A program made the position numbers and the translations under genes. Shown here in pieces: positions 1 through 7,454 of a DNA stretch of 10,597 nt. Numbering within the stretch: the stretch's first letter is position 1; every line of letters begins with the position of its first letter. Source of the DNA: an uncultured Gammaproteobacteria bacterium (lineage in GTDB: Bacteria; Pseudomonadota; Gammaproteobacteria; GCA-2729495); contig CAMYJV010000109.1 in the NCBI GenBank assembly GCA_947258805.1, positions 1 through 10,597 on the forward strand. Direction: 5' to 3'. Below the pieces are notes generated by a model, which was not told the DNA's origin, did no database searches, and saw only the letters and a list, made by a program, of their open reading frames with translations.

Positions 1-1
1 A

Positions 2-736
2 CACCGCACCGCCTACGAGGCGCAGACGCGCCTGCGGGCCGAAGGCTACGTGTCGGAAACCCAGATCGCGGAGACCCTGGCCAAGCTCGAAGCGGCGAAG
101 GCCGAGCTGACCCGCGCGGAACTCGACCTGCGTTACCGGGAGATTCGCGCGCCCTTCGACGGCGTGATCCTGGAGCGCGACGTGGAACTCGGCGATTTCG
201 TCAGGCAGGGCGATGCCGTGTTGAGCTTCGTGGACAATACAAAGATCATCGTCACCGGCACGGTGGCCGAGCAGGATGCGCGCTACGTGACCCCGGGCAT
301 GGTCGCTGATGCCCAGCTGGTAACCGGCCAGACGGTGCAAGGCCGGATTCGCTACCTGGCCCCGGTGGCCGACGAGGCCACCCGCACCTTCACGGTGGAA
401 GTAGAAATTGCGAACCCCGACGGCACGCTGCCGGCCGGCGTAACCGCGGAAATGCGCATTCCCGGCGGTGAAATGCTCGCCCACAAGATCTCGCCCGCAA
501 CGCTGAGCCTGGACGCGGCCGGCACCATCGGGGTGAAGACGGTGAACCAGTACAACCAGGTGGAGTTCCACGCGGTGGAGATCGCCCGTTCCGACCCCGA
601 CGGTGTGTGGGTCGCCGGCTTGCCGGAAACGGCCAGCATCATTGTGCTGGGCCAGGGCTATGTCGACGTGGGCCTGGAAGTGGAGCCCGTGTACGCCGAC
701 GGCGAAACGGCACTGGCGGCGGACAAGCTGCAATGA
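2..736 (+). CDS. RND efflux periplasmic adaptor (HlyD/MFP family), 3' part
   Basis: Membrane-fusion subunit that would link an inner-membrane RND pump to an outer-membrane channel in the periplasm. The reading frame is open to the left edge, so the gene begins outside the window; the GTG at 50 is internal. The visible 244 residues begin in the second half of an alpha-helical hairpin rich in Ala, Glu, Lys and Leu (about visible residues 1-45). The typical lipoyl/barrel motif IRAPFDGVI follows, then the DFVRQGDAV return strand, a beta-barrel region (IIVTGTVAEQDARYV, PGM) and a membrane-proximal domain containing LPAGVTAEMRIPGG. The C-terminus is short and acidic. The stop codon overlaps the start of the permease gene (ATGA), so the two are surely one operon and probably translationally coupled. 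The substrate cannot be told from sequence. The family call is firm. Confidence 0.93.
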   Translation, partial: HRTAYEAQTRLRAEGYVSETQIAETLAKLEAAKAELTRAELDLRYREIRAPFDGVILERDVELGDFVRQGDAVLSFVDNTKIIVTGTVAEQDARYVTPGMVADAQLVTGQTVQGRIRYLAPVADEATRTFTVEVEIANPDGTLPAGVTAEMRIPGGEMLAHKISPATLSLDAAGTIGVKTVNQYNQVEFHAVEIARSDPDGVWVAGLPETASIIVLGQGYVDVGLEVEPVYADGETALAADKLQ

Positions 737-3700
737 TGGCACTCATCGAAGCGGCGGTGCAGCGCACGCGCACCGTGATCATTGCGTTCCTGGTGGTGGT
801 GCTCGCCGGCGTCGCCTCCTATCGCACCATGCCGAAGGAAAACGAGCCGGACATTGCATTCCCCTTCGTTAACGTGCAGGTCGTGCTCGAGGGCGTCGCA
901 CCGGAAGACTCCGAACGGCTGCTGGTGCGGCCACTGGAACAGGAGCTGCGCACCCTGGCGGGCCTGAAAGAAATGGTGGCATCCGCCGCAGAAGGCCGGG
1001 CCTCGATCAGCCTGGAGTTCGAACCCGAGGTTGACGTGAAAGTCGCGCTGCAGGAAGTGCGCGAACGCGTGGACCTGGCCAAGGCCAAACTGCCCCAGGG
1101 CGCAGAAGAACCGCGTGTCGACGAAATCAAGTTCTCGCGTTTCGATCCGATGCTGGTACTCACACTCGGCGGGCCCGTGCCGGAACGAACCCTGCTGGCT
1201 GTCAGCAAGGCCCTGAAGGACCGTCTCGAAGGCGTGGCGGGCGTTCTTGAAGCCAACGTGGTCGGGGCCCGCGAAGAAGTCCTGGAGATCATCGTCAACC
1301 CGCTGGCGATGGAAAGCTACGGGCTGTCGCCGACCGATATCCTGAACTTCGTGCAGCGGAACAACCAGCTCGTCGCCGCCGGCGCGATGCAGGGTGAGCA
1401 GGGCCGTTTCGCGGTCAAGGTGCCCGGGGTGATCGAATCACCCGAAGACATCCTGTCGCTGCCCATCAAGGTGCAAGGCGAACGCGTGGTGCACTTCGAA
1501 GACATCGCAACCGTACGCCGCACCTTCAAAGACGTGGAAAGCTATGCCCGGCTAAACGGCGAACCGTCGCTGGCTGTGGAAGTGGTGCAGCGCAGCGGGA
1601 CCAACATGCTCGACACGGTCAAAGACGTCCGCGCGGCGATAGATGTCGCGTCGCAGGCCTGGCCACCCGGGGTTACACTGAACTACACGCGCGACAAGTC
1701 GCTATGGGTGAAAAAGAACCTGACGAACCTGGTCAACAATGTCGCGGCTGCCATTGTGCTGGTGTTCATCGTCCTGATCGGCGTACTCGGCTTTCAGAAC
1801 GCGCTGCTGGTGGGTATTCCGAGCGTGAGCAGCAACACGACCGAAAGCCAGCGCTGGGAGGCTGCCATGGGCCAAAGAGTTGGGGTTCGGGCGCCCGGGT
1901 GCAACCCGTATGATCCGGGCAGGAGTGACCGCAAAATGGCGGAAGGAGTGCACCGGCGCTACGCCTACACCGAAGCAGCCAAGCGCATGGCCTGGCCCAT
2001 CATTGCGTCTACCGCCACCACGCTGGCTGCTTTCCTGCCGCTTCTATTCTGGCCGGGACTGGTCGGCAACTTCATGGTGTTCTTCCCCGTCACGCTGATA
2101 TGCATACTCAGCGCATCGCTGATCATGGCCCTGGTGGTAGTGCCATCCATGGGCAGCGTGATCGGGCGACCCGGGCATTTCAACGAACAGATTCGCCGTA
2201 ATCTGCTGGCCGCGGAAACTGGCGACCTGGACACGATCGGCGGCCTCACCGGCCGTTACATCCGGATGATGGAACGCGCGATGCGCCGGCCGTGGGCAGT
2301 GGTGGGCCTGATCACCTTGCTGCTGTTTACGCTATATGCGGCCTACGGCGCGTTCGGCCGCGGCATCACCATGTGGCCGGAAGTAGAACCCAACCAGGGT
2401 GCCGTGGATATCCGCGCCATTGGTGATCTCAGCACGCAGGAAAAAGACCGGCTGGTGCGGCGGGTTGAAGAGCGCGTGTACGGCATCGACGGCGTGGACA
2501 ACATCTACGTGCGAACGGGCAAAGGTAACCAGGGCTCGGCGCCGGACCAGATCGGCTCCATCCGGCTGAACTTCTCCGACTGGCGCACCCGCCGGCCGGC
2601 CGCAGACATCGTTGCCGACATCCGCGAGCGTACCGCCGACATCGCCGGCCTGAGAATCGAAACCCGCCTGCCGGAAGAGGGCCCGGAACAGGGCAAACCC
2701 ATCGACATCGAATTGTCGGGCACCGACCGCGACGCGCTGACAGACACCGCGCGGCGGCTGCGTGCAGAAATCGCAAGCTATGACGGTGTCGTGAATGCCG
2801 AAGACACCAGTCCGCTGCCCGGCATCGAATGGCGGCTGGTCGTGGACCGGGCGGAAGCAGCCAAATTCGGCGCCGACGTGCAACTGGTGGGCAGCGTGAT
2901 TCAGCTGGTCACCACCGGCATCCGGCTCGGCGACTACCGGCCGGACGATTCGGATGAAGAGATCGACATCCGGGTGCGCTTTCCGGAACTGGATCGCAGC
3001 CTGGATCGGCTCGGCGAACTGCGTGTCCCGACGCAGATGGGCAATATCCCGATCAGCACGTTCGTGACCCGTGAACCGGCCAACGCCACGCGCAACATCA
3101 TGCGCACCGACGGCCGGCGCACGCTGCTGGTGCAGGCCGATATCAAAAGTGGCGCGCAGCTGGACATGATCACGAATCGTCTGAAAGACCGGCTGCCGGA
3201 ACTCGGGCTCGACCCCAGCGTGCAACTGCGCTTTAAAGGGGGCGCGCGGGACCAGGCCGAAACGCAGGCTTTCCTGTTAAAGGCCTTCGCACTGGCCATG
3301 GGTTTGATGGCCATGATCCTGGTCACCCAGTTCAACAGCGTGTTCCAGGCCTTGCTGATCCTGACGGCCGTGGGGTTTTCCACCGGCGGCGTGTTGCTGG
3401 GTCTGCTGGTCACGGGCCAGGCCTTCAGCCTGGTGAATTGCGGCATTGGCGCCATTGCGCTGGCCGGTATCGTGGTCAACAACAACATCGTGCTGATCGA
3501 TACCTACAACAAGATTCGCGAAACCGGCATGGCCGCGCGGGAAGCCATTATTCGCACCTGCGCGCAGCGCCTGCGCCCGGTCATGCTGACCACCATCACC
3601 ACCGTGCTCGGCCTGCTGCCAATGGCCCTGGCCATCAACATCGACTTCCTGAACCGGGAGGTATTCATCGGCGGTCCCGGCATGCAGTGGTGGCAGCAGA

Positions 3701-3861
3701 TGGCGTCGGCCATTACCGGCGGCCTGGTGTTCGCCACCTTGCTGACGCTGTTGCTCACGCCAGCGCTGCTGATGATCCAGGCGCGGATCTCCCACCACGT
3801 CATGGCCCGGCGGCGACGGTCGGGCGGCAATATGCCGGTACCGCCTGCGCCTGCACCTTGA
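733..3861 (+). CDS. RND efflux permease with TM3-TM4 block replaced
   Basis: Inner-membrane proton-driven RND transporter of the AcrB/HAE type, 1042 residues. The start is ATG at 733 (a second ATG follows at 736); the frame is open further upstream, but that part lies inside the adaptor gene. Visible parts: TM1 about residues 15-33, the MPKENEPDI loop, porter domain, TM2 about 336-360 (VLVFIVLIGVLGFQ), TM5 about 416-440, TM6 about 446-476, TM7 about 520-540, second porter domain, and C-terminal helices with GIVVNNNIVLID in TM10 (first N of NNN is residue 916). Between LLVGI and DRKMAEG the family has TM3 and TM4, carrying the GMLVD-type aspartate needed for proton relay. Here residues 363-398 (1819-1926) are a polar stretch with no hydrophobic helix and no such motif, about ten residues shorter than my recollection of the family. 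The frame is intact. The family is certain; pumping function is doubtful. Confidence 0.93.
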   Translation: MMALIEAAVQRTRTVIIAFLVVVLAGVASYRTMPKENEPDIAFPFVNVQVVLEGVAPEDSERLLVRPLEQELRTLAGLKEMVASAAEGRASISLEFEPEVDVKVALQEVRERVDLAKAKLPQGAEEPRVDEIKFSRFDPMLVLTLGGPVPERTLLAVSKALKDRLEGVAGVLEANVVGAREEVLEIIVNPLAMESYGLSPTDILNFVQRNNQLVAAGAMQGEQGRFAVKVPGVIESPEDILSLPIKVQGERVVHFEDIATVRRTFKDVESYARLNGEPSLAVEVVQRSGTNMLDTVKDVRAAIDVASQAWPPGVTLNYTRDKSLWVKKNLTNLVNNVAAAIVLVFIVLIGVLGFQNALLVGIPSVSSNTTESQRWEAAMGQRVGVRAPGCNPYDPGRSDRKMAEGVHRRYAYTEAAKRMAWPIIASTATTLAAFLPLLFWPGLVGNFMVFFPVTLICILSASLIMALVVVPSMGSVIGRPGHFNEQIRRNLLAAETGDLDTIGGLTGRYIRMMERAMRRPWAVVGLITLLLFTLYAAYGAFGRGITMWPEVEPNQGAVDIRAIGDLSTQEKDRLVRRVEERVYGIDGVDNIYVRTGKGNQGSAPDQIGSIRLNFSDWRTRRPAADIVADIRERTADIAGLRIETRLPEEGPEQGKPIDIELSGTDRDALTDTARRLRAEIASYDGVVNAEDTSPLPGIEWRLVVDRAEAAKFGADVQLVGSVIQLVTTGIRLGDYRPDDSDEEIDIRVRFPELDRSLDRLGELRVPTQMGNIPISTFVTREPANATRNIMRTDGRRTLLVQADIKSGAQLDMITNRLKDRLPELGLDPSVQLRFKGGARDQAETQAFLLKAFALAMGLMAMILVTQFNSVFQALLILTAVGFSTGGVLLGLLVTGQAFSLVNCGIGAIALAGIVVNNNIVLIDTYNKIRETGMAAREAIIRTCAQRLRPVMLTTITTVLGLLPMALAINIDFLNREVFIGGPGMQWWQQMASAITGGLVFATLLTLLLTPALLMIQARISHHVMARRRRSGGNMPVPPAPAP
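1819..1926 (+). other. Unrelated in-frame segment replacing TM3-TM4 coding sequence
   Basis: These 36 codons read as Pro-Ser-Val-Ser-Ser-Asn-Thr-Thr and so on to Asp-Pro-Gly-Arg-Ser. They are rich in Ser, Thr, Arg, Gly and Pro and could not span a membrane. Family-like sequence stops at LLVGI and resumes at DRKMAEG. Reading the other forward frames and the opposite strand did not recover the missing helices, so a simple frameshift or local inversion is not the explanation. On the minus strand, an ATG at 1868 opens a 24-codon frame with a hydrophobic, signal-peptide-like core (RWLSVVLLLTLG). This may mean the segment came from the start of another gene in reverse orientation. That last point is inference. 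Confidence 0.7.
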
Positions 3862-3871
3862 CGAGGCGGAG

Positions 3872-3891
3872 GCGCGCATAGCGCACCCTAC
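3872..3891. repeat. Short palindromic intergenic repeat (GCGCATAGCGCACCCTAC type)
   Basis: Just after the permease stop, the sequence GCGCGCATAGCGCACCCTAC has a small dyad (GCGC...GCGC) followed by ACCCTAC. This resembles a short intergenic repeat that I recall from other gammaproteobacterial genomes (TAGGGTGCGC...). Only one copy is present here, so its repeat status rests on memory and not on this window. Confidence 0.35.
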
Positions 3892-3906
3892 ATGTCTGAA
3901 CCCTTG

Positions 3907-3933
3907 GTGGGGGCGGCTTGTCTGTCGCGGCTG
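3907..3933 (+). repeat. Degenerate REP-like element
   Basis: The stretch GTGGGGGCGGCTTGTCTGTC followed by GCGGCTGG keeps the 5' half of the REP consensus found elsewhere in the window (GTGGGAGCGGCTT) and the trailing TCGCGG. The centre is altered and longer. It looks like an old, decayed copy. Confidence 0.5.
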
Positions 3934-3983
3934 GCCGTTCTCGCACATCCTTGTGCTCCACGGCATAAGGACATCGTGTCCAA

Positions 3984-4070
3984 AAAGCCGCTCCCACTAA
4001 AGGCGCACAGCCCCTCGACAGCGATCACGGCCCATACCAACCATTCGTGGGAGCGGCTTTAGCCGCGATC
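3984..4070. repeat. Inverted pair of REP-like elements
   Basis: AAAGCCGCTCCCAC at 3984-3997 is the exact reverse complement of GTGGGAGCGGCTTT at 4047-4060, with 49 bases between. The right-hand copy is the fuller one: it continues to 4070 as AGCCGCGATC and contains the small stem GCGGC-TTTA-GCCGC. The pair lies between the 3' ends of the permease gene and slyD, where a large hairpin could act on both transcripts. Neither arm is followed by a clean T run, so a standard intrinsic terminator is not claimed. Confidence 0.75.
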
Positions 4071-4092
4071 TTGTTCTCTTGAACAGAAGAAA

Positions 4093-4563
4093 CTAGGTAT
4101 GCGGGTGGCCGTGCTCGAGCTCTTCCTGGGTGGCGGCGCGCACTTCGTGGACCGTACCCTCGAAGCACAGCGTCATGCCGGCCAGCGGATGATTGGCATC
4201 TACGGTGATGCTGTCATCGCCGACTACCGTAATCGTCAACAGGCGGGCGTCGCCACTGTTGGGGTCCTCTGCCTGGAACTGCATACCGGGACTGAGCTCC
4301 TGATCGGCCGGAAAATTCCCGCGCGGCACGTCCACGATCAGCCCGTCTTCGCGTTGGCCAAACCCGTCGTCGGGCGCGATCGTGACACTGAAGGCGTCAC
4401 CCACCGCCTTGCCTGCCAGCCCCTGCTCCAGTGCCGGGATGATCCCGTCCGCACCGTGCAGGTAAACCAGCGGTGTCCCTTCAGATGAGGAGTCCAGCAA
4501 CTCGCCCTTGTCGTTCTGCAACGTGAAGTTGATACTCACGACACATTTTTCGGTAACTTCCAT
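4093..4563 (-). CDS. slyD: SlyD-type FKBP peptidyl-prolyl isomerase
   Basis: Cytoplasmic cis-trans prolyl isomerase and folding helper of 156 residues. The FKBP part is split: the N-terminal strand (KCVVSINFTLQNDKGELLDSS), then LVYLHGADGIIPALEQGLAG forming the active-site region, then an insert-in-flap chaperone domain from about residue 70 to 120, and a return marked by DANHPLAGMTLCFEGTVHEV, which is highly characteristic of SlyD. The tail is short (EELEHGHPHT) with only three histidines, unlike the long metal-binding tail of E. coli SlyD, so nickel storage is less likely and FkpB is an alternative name. ATG at 4563 is chosen over an in-frame TTG at 4575 because GGAG lies six bases before it. 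The gene is divergent from the SAM hydrolase gene. Family call firm; exact subfamily less so. Confidence 0.93.
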   Translation of the reverse strand: MEVTEKCVVSINFTLQNDKGELLDSSSEGTPLVYLHGADGIIPALEQGLAGKAVGDAFSVTIAPDDGFGQREDGLIVDVPRGNFPADQELSPGMQFQAEDPNSGDARLLTITVVGDDSITVDANHPLAGMTLCFEGTVHEVRAATQEELEHGHPHT

Positions 4564-4634
4564 CGGTGTCTCCAATTCCGGTTGTCAACGACCGCGGCGG
4601 GCCGCCGGGCGAACACTAGCACACGCGACGGACC
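4564..4634. promoter_or_regulatory. Divergent slyD / SAM-hydrolase spacer
   Basis: The 71-base gap between two divergent starts must hold, or lie next to, both promoters. The slyD ribosome binding site is GGAG (complement of about 4570-4573). The other gene has only a weak GGA before its ATG. A GC-rich stretch fills the centre (GCGGCGGGCCGCCGGGCG). No convincing -35/-10 pair was found on either strand. Confidence 0.4.
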
Positions 4635-5426
4635 ATGAGCGGCGTAATCACCCTGACCACAGACTTCGGGCACAAAGGTCCCTTCGTGGCCGTGATGCGC
4701 GGGGTGATCCTGGCGCGCGCACCGGATGCGCGTGTCATTGACCTGACCCACGAAATTCACGTGCACTGGCCTGCCGAAGCGGGTTTCTGGCTGGCGCGCG
4801 CATACCGCTACTTTCCCGACGGCAGCGTGCACGTAGCGGTGGTGGATCCCGGTGTCGGCACCAACCGCGACATCCTGGTGGCGGAGTGCCGGAGCCATGT
4901 GTTCCTGGCACCGGACAACGGCCTGCTGGCGCAATTCCTGGAAGACGAAAACACGGCGCGCGTATTCCGGCTGGACGATGACTGGCGGCGGCAGCAGGAC
5001 TGGCCAAGGCCAAGCCACACCTTTCACGGTCGGGACATTTTCGCGCCGCTGGCTGCAGACATCCTCAGCGGCCGGGTTGCGCCGAAGGATGTCGGTCCGG
5101 AGACGACGGACATCGTGCCGTCATTACTGGAACCGGCGGAGGTGCGCGGCGACGAGATTCGCGGCACCGTGGTGACCATCGATCACTTCGGCAACCTGAT
5201 TACCAACATCGACGGTTCGCTGCTGGCCGGCCTGCAGTCCCCGCGCGTGCAGGCCGCGGGGCATAGCCTGCCACTGCTGGACACTTACGGCCAGACGAAA
5301 CCGGGCGATTTTCTCGCACTGGTGAATTCCTTCGGTGTGCTGGAACTCGCGTGTGCCGAAGGCAATGCGGCCGATCGCCTGGGCCTGGGCCGTGGCGCGC
5401 CGGTCGTAGTAACCGACAACCGTTAA
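4635..5426 (+). CDS. S-adenosylmethionine hydroxide adenosyltransferase (DUF62 family)
   Basis: Predicted to hydrolyse S-adenosylmethionine to adenosine and methionine using an activated water or hydroxide, as established for DUF62 proteins related to fluorinase and chlorinase. Length is 263 residues. Motifs in order: TLTTDFG (residues 6-12), VVDPGVG (69-75), APDNG (92-96), HTFHGRD (128-134) and IDHFGNLITNI in the C-terminal barrel. The Asp-Arg-His set of the hydrolases appears to be kept: D71 and R78 show the seven-residue spacing of D68/R75 in the archaeal enzyme, and H131 in FHGRD fits its H127. This favours hydrolase over halogenase. No signal peptide is seen, so it is cytosolic. It is divergent from slyD and convergent with glnS. 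The physiological reason for destroying SAM is not known from sequence. Confidence 0.92.
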   Translation: MSGVITLTTDFGHKGPFVAVMRGVILARAPDARVIDLTHEIHVHWPAEAGFWLARAYRYFPDGSVHVAVVDPGVGTNRDILVAECRSHVFLAPDNGLLAQFLEDENTARVFRLDDDWRRQQDWPRPSHTFHGRDIFAPLAADILSGRVAPKDVGPETTDIVPSLLEPAEVRGDEIRGTVVTIDHFGNLITNIDGSLLAGLQSPRVQAAGHSLPLLDTYGQTKPGDFLALVNSFGVLELACAEGNAADRLGLGRGAPVVVTDNR

Positions 5427-5437
5427 CATCAACCCCT

Positions 5438-5522
5438 GTAGGAGCGGCTTTAGCCGCGATCTAATGTCTCCGCCCGGCAGTCACCAGGCAGGACTCTTCA
5501 TCGCGGCTAAAGCCGCTCCTAC
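5438..5522. repeat. Perfect 23-base inverted REP pair
   Basis: GTAGGAGCGGCTTTAGCCGC continuing to 5460 (CGAT shared end) is the exact reverse complement of 5500-5522, with 39 bases between. Each arm also folds by itself (GCGGC-TTTA-GCCGC). The pair starts 12 bases after the SAM-hydrolase stop and may protect or end that transcript. It matches the head-to-tail inverted REP doublets spread by REP-associated tyrosine transposases in related bacteria; no such transposase gene is in this window. Confidence 0.85.
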
Positions 5523-5553
5523 CGGGCAGCCGTCGCGTGGGCAATGAGCTTTG

Positions 5554-5575
5554 TCGCGGCTAAAGCCGCTCCTAC
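5554..5575 (-). repeat. REP-like element, third copy of cluster
   Basis: TCGCGGCTAAAGCCGCTCCT plus AC repeats bases 5501-5522 exactly (22 bases). It lies 32 bases after the second copy and in the same orientation, so the cluster reads forward, reverse, reverse. Confidence 0.85.
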
Positions 5576-5607
5576 CGGGGAGGGCTTGGCATAGGCATTG
5601 ATGCTTC

Positions 5608-5729
5608 TCGCGGCTGGTCGCTCCCGGCCATCCCTGGCCTCCGCGACATCAGGTCATCCTGACCAAGCAAGCCGCTCCCACCAAGAGAGCGGCCGGGGCG
5701 TCGCTCGTCGCGGCTGGTCGCTCCCACCA
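5608..5729 (-). repeat. Variant REP copies, 18-base identical pair plus half copy
   Basis: TCGCGGCTGGTCGCTCCC occurs at 5608-5625 and again at 5708-5725, exactly 100 bases apart. Relative to the intact copies the central TAAAGCCG is replaced by TGGTCG. Between them, AAGCCGCTCCCACC (5669-5682) keeps only the right half of the element. Together with the copies at 5438-5575 these fill most of the convergent spacer between the SAM-hydrolase gene and glnS. Confidence 0.65.
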
Positions 5730-5744
5730 GTCTTGAGGGGGGCG

Positions 5745-7454
5745 TCAGGGGTTGCCGAGTTCCTGCAGCGCCGCTTTTTCCAGCTTGGCCCAGGTGTCGC
5801 GCAGCGTGACAACCCGGTTGAACACCGGGGCGCCCGGGCGGGACTCTTCGCTGTCGGCCACGAAATAGCCGGTGCGTTCGAACTGGTAGACGTTTCCCGC
5901 TGCCGCGTTCGCGAGCGCCGGTTCCAGCTTTGCCGTCGGCATCTCCTGCAACGACTCCGGGTTCAGGCAGTCTTTGAAATCGCGACCTGATTTGTCCATG
6001 TCGGGGCGCGGCACCGTGAACAGGCGGTCGTACAGCCGCACCGGCGCAGTCACGCAATGCGCTGCCGACACCCAGTGAATGGTGCCCTTCACTTTCCGCG
6101 ACGCCCCGGGCAGACCGCTGCGCGTGTCGGGATCGTAGGTGCAGTGCAGTTCGGTGATGTTGCCGTCGGCATCTTTCACCACCTCTACACAGCGAATGAT
6201 GTACGCATTGCGCAGGCGCACTTCGCCACCGGGCTTCAGCCGGAAAAACTTTTTCGGCGCATCCTCCATGAAATCGTCCCGCTCGATCCAGAGTTCGCGG
6301 CCAAAGGGCACCTCTCGCTCGCCGAGCTCGGGGCGATTCGGGTGGTTCGCGGCCGTCATCATCTCGACCTTGTCGGCAGGATAATTCGTCAGCACCAGCT
6401 TCACCGGGTCGAGCACGGCCATCGCCCGCGGCGCGCTTTCGTTCAGGTGCTCGCGGACGCAGGTTTCCAGCAAGGCCATTTCAATCAGGTGATCTTTCTT
6501 GGTGATGCCCACGCGCGAGCAGAAGTCGCGCAGGGCCGCAGCGGGATAACCCCGCCGGCGCAGGCCGGCGATCGTCGGCATGCGCGGATCGTCCCAGCCA
6601 CTCACGTAGTCGATCTCGATCAGTTCGGCCAGCCGGCGCTTGCTGGTAATCATGTAGGCCACGTTCAGCCTTGAAAACTCGATCTGGCGGGGACGGTGCG
6701 GCAGCGTGAGCTGGTCGAGTATCCAGTCGTACAGCGGCCGGTGGTCTTCGAACTCCAGCGTGCACAACGAATGGGTAATGCCTTCCAGCGCGTCGGAAAT
6801 GGTGTGCGCAAAGTCGTACATCGGGTAGATGCACCACTGGTCCCCCGTGCGCTGGTGAGACGCATGCCGGATCCGGTAGATGATCGGGTCGCGCAGGTTG
6901 ATGTTCGGCGACGCCATGTCGATCTTTGCGCGCAATACCAGCTTGCCATCGGCGAACTCGCCGGCGCGCATGCGCTGAAAGAGATCCAGGCTCTCGGCGG
7001 CGGGTCGATCGCGGTCGGGGCTGTTCTGCCCCGCCTCGGTCAGCGTACCGCGCGAGGCCCGGATCTGGTCGGGCGTCTGGCTGTCGATGAAGGCCTTCCC
7101 CGCCTCGATCAGCTGGACGGCACAGTCGTAGAAATTCTCGTAGTAGTCCGACGCATGGGTCAGGCGCTCTTCCCAGTCGTAGCCAAGCCAGCGCACGTCG
7201 CGCTCGATGGCATCCACAAAGTCCTGGTCTTCTTTCAGTGGATTGGTGTCGTCGAAGCGCAGGAAGCAGCGGCCGTTGTTCTCTGCGGCCACGCCGAAGT
7301 TCAGGCACACGGATTTTGCGTGACCGATGTGCAGAAAGCCGTTCGGCTCCGGCGGGAAGCGCGTGACCACGCGGCCGTCGTGCTTCCCCGACGCGTTGTC
7401 GTCGGCGATGATCTGCCGGATGAAGTCGAGGCCGGCCGGCGCGTCGCCGCTCAC
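5745..7454 (-). CDS. glnS: Glutaminyl-tRNA synthetase
   Basis: Charges tRNA-Gln with glutamine in the cytoplasm. It has 569 residues, close to the 554 of E. coli GlnRS. Class I signatures: [12 protein letters not shown] with HIGH at residues 42-45, and MITSKRRL at 268-275 as the KMSKS-type loop, the usual form being MSKR. Other GlnRS landmarks are [39 protein letters not shown] and GWDDPRMPT. The C-terminal half holds the anticodon-binding beta-barrels ([26 protein letters not shown]). The start is GTG at 7454, which overlaps the upstream SDR stop by four bases (GTGA). No good Shine-Dalgarno sequence stands before it, so translation probably depends on the SDR gene. All expected motifs are present and the gene looks intact and essential. 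Confidence 0.97.
   Translation of the reverse strand: MSGDAPAGLDFIRQIIADDNASGKHDGRVVTRFPPEPNGFLHIGHAKSVCLNFGVAAENNGRCFLRFDDTNPLKEDQDFVDAIERDVRWLGYDWEERLTHASDYYENFYDCAVQLIEAGKAFIDSQTPDQIRASRGTLTEAGQNSPDRDRPAAESLDLFQRMRAGEFADGKLVLRAKIDMASPNINLRDPIIYRIRHASHQRTGDQWCIYPMYDFAHTISDALEGITHSLCTLEFEDHRPLYDWILDQLTLPHRPRQIEFSRLNVAYMITSKRRLAELIEIDYVSGWDDPRMPTIAGLRRRGYPAAALRDFCSRVGITKKDHLIEMALLETCVREHLNESAPRAMAVLDPVKLVLTNYPADKVEMMTAANHPNRPELGEREVPFGRELWIERDDFMEDAPKKFFRLKPGGEVRLRNAYIIRCVEVVKDADGNITELHCTYDPDTRSGLPGASRKVKGTIHWVSAAHCVTAPVRLYDRLFTVPRPDMDKSGRDFKDCLNPESLQEMPTAKLEPALANAAAGNVYQFERTGYFVADSEESRPGAPVFNRVVTLRDTWAKLEKAALQELGNP

Larger units (their letters stand above)
5427..5744. other. Intergenic REP cluster, no gene
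   Basis: This 318-base stretch separates the stop codons of two convergent genes. I see six full or partial REP-like elements and no coding region with a ribosome binding site. Open frames that cross it are by-products of the repeats and of glnS. No clear intrinsic terminator with a T run was seen; the REP hairpins may do that job. Confidence 0.75.

Noticed and set aside
607..732. In-frame upstream extension of the permease to an ATG at 607.
   Set aside because: The stretch lies within the adaptor gene, encodes Arg/Gly-rich sequence unlike any RND N-terminus, and the ATG at 733 gives the standard start just before TM1.
1702..1953. Frameshift or local inversion as the cause of the odd permease segment.
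   Set aside because: Other forward frames and all minus-strand frames across 1819-1926 do not yield TM3-TM4 sequence, and the reading frame is the same on both sides.
2332..3225. Long antisense open frame of 297 codons inside the permease gene.
   Set aside because: It mirrors codon bias of the GC-rich gene on the other strand, has no ribosome binding site, and shows no recognisable domain. The same holds for antisense frames at 6696-7523 (+) and 9325-10161 (-).
4583..4588. TTGACA on the minus strand as a -35 box for slyD.
   Set aside because: It lies only about 20 bases before the slyD ATG, which leaves no room for a -10 box and a leader with the GGAG site.
5438..5729. CRISPR array.
   Set aside because: Copies alternate orientation, spacing is irregular (32 to 60 or more bases), the repeats are self-palindromic, and no cas genes are present; REP-like elements explain them.
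5598..5990. Plus-strand open frame of 130 codons over the REP cluster and the end of glnS.
   Set aside because: The first third is repeat sequence and the rest is antisense to glnS; there is no ribosome binding site.
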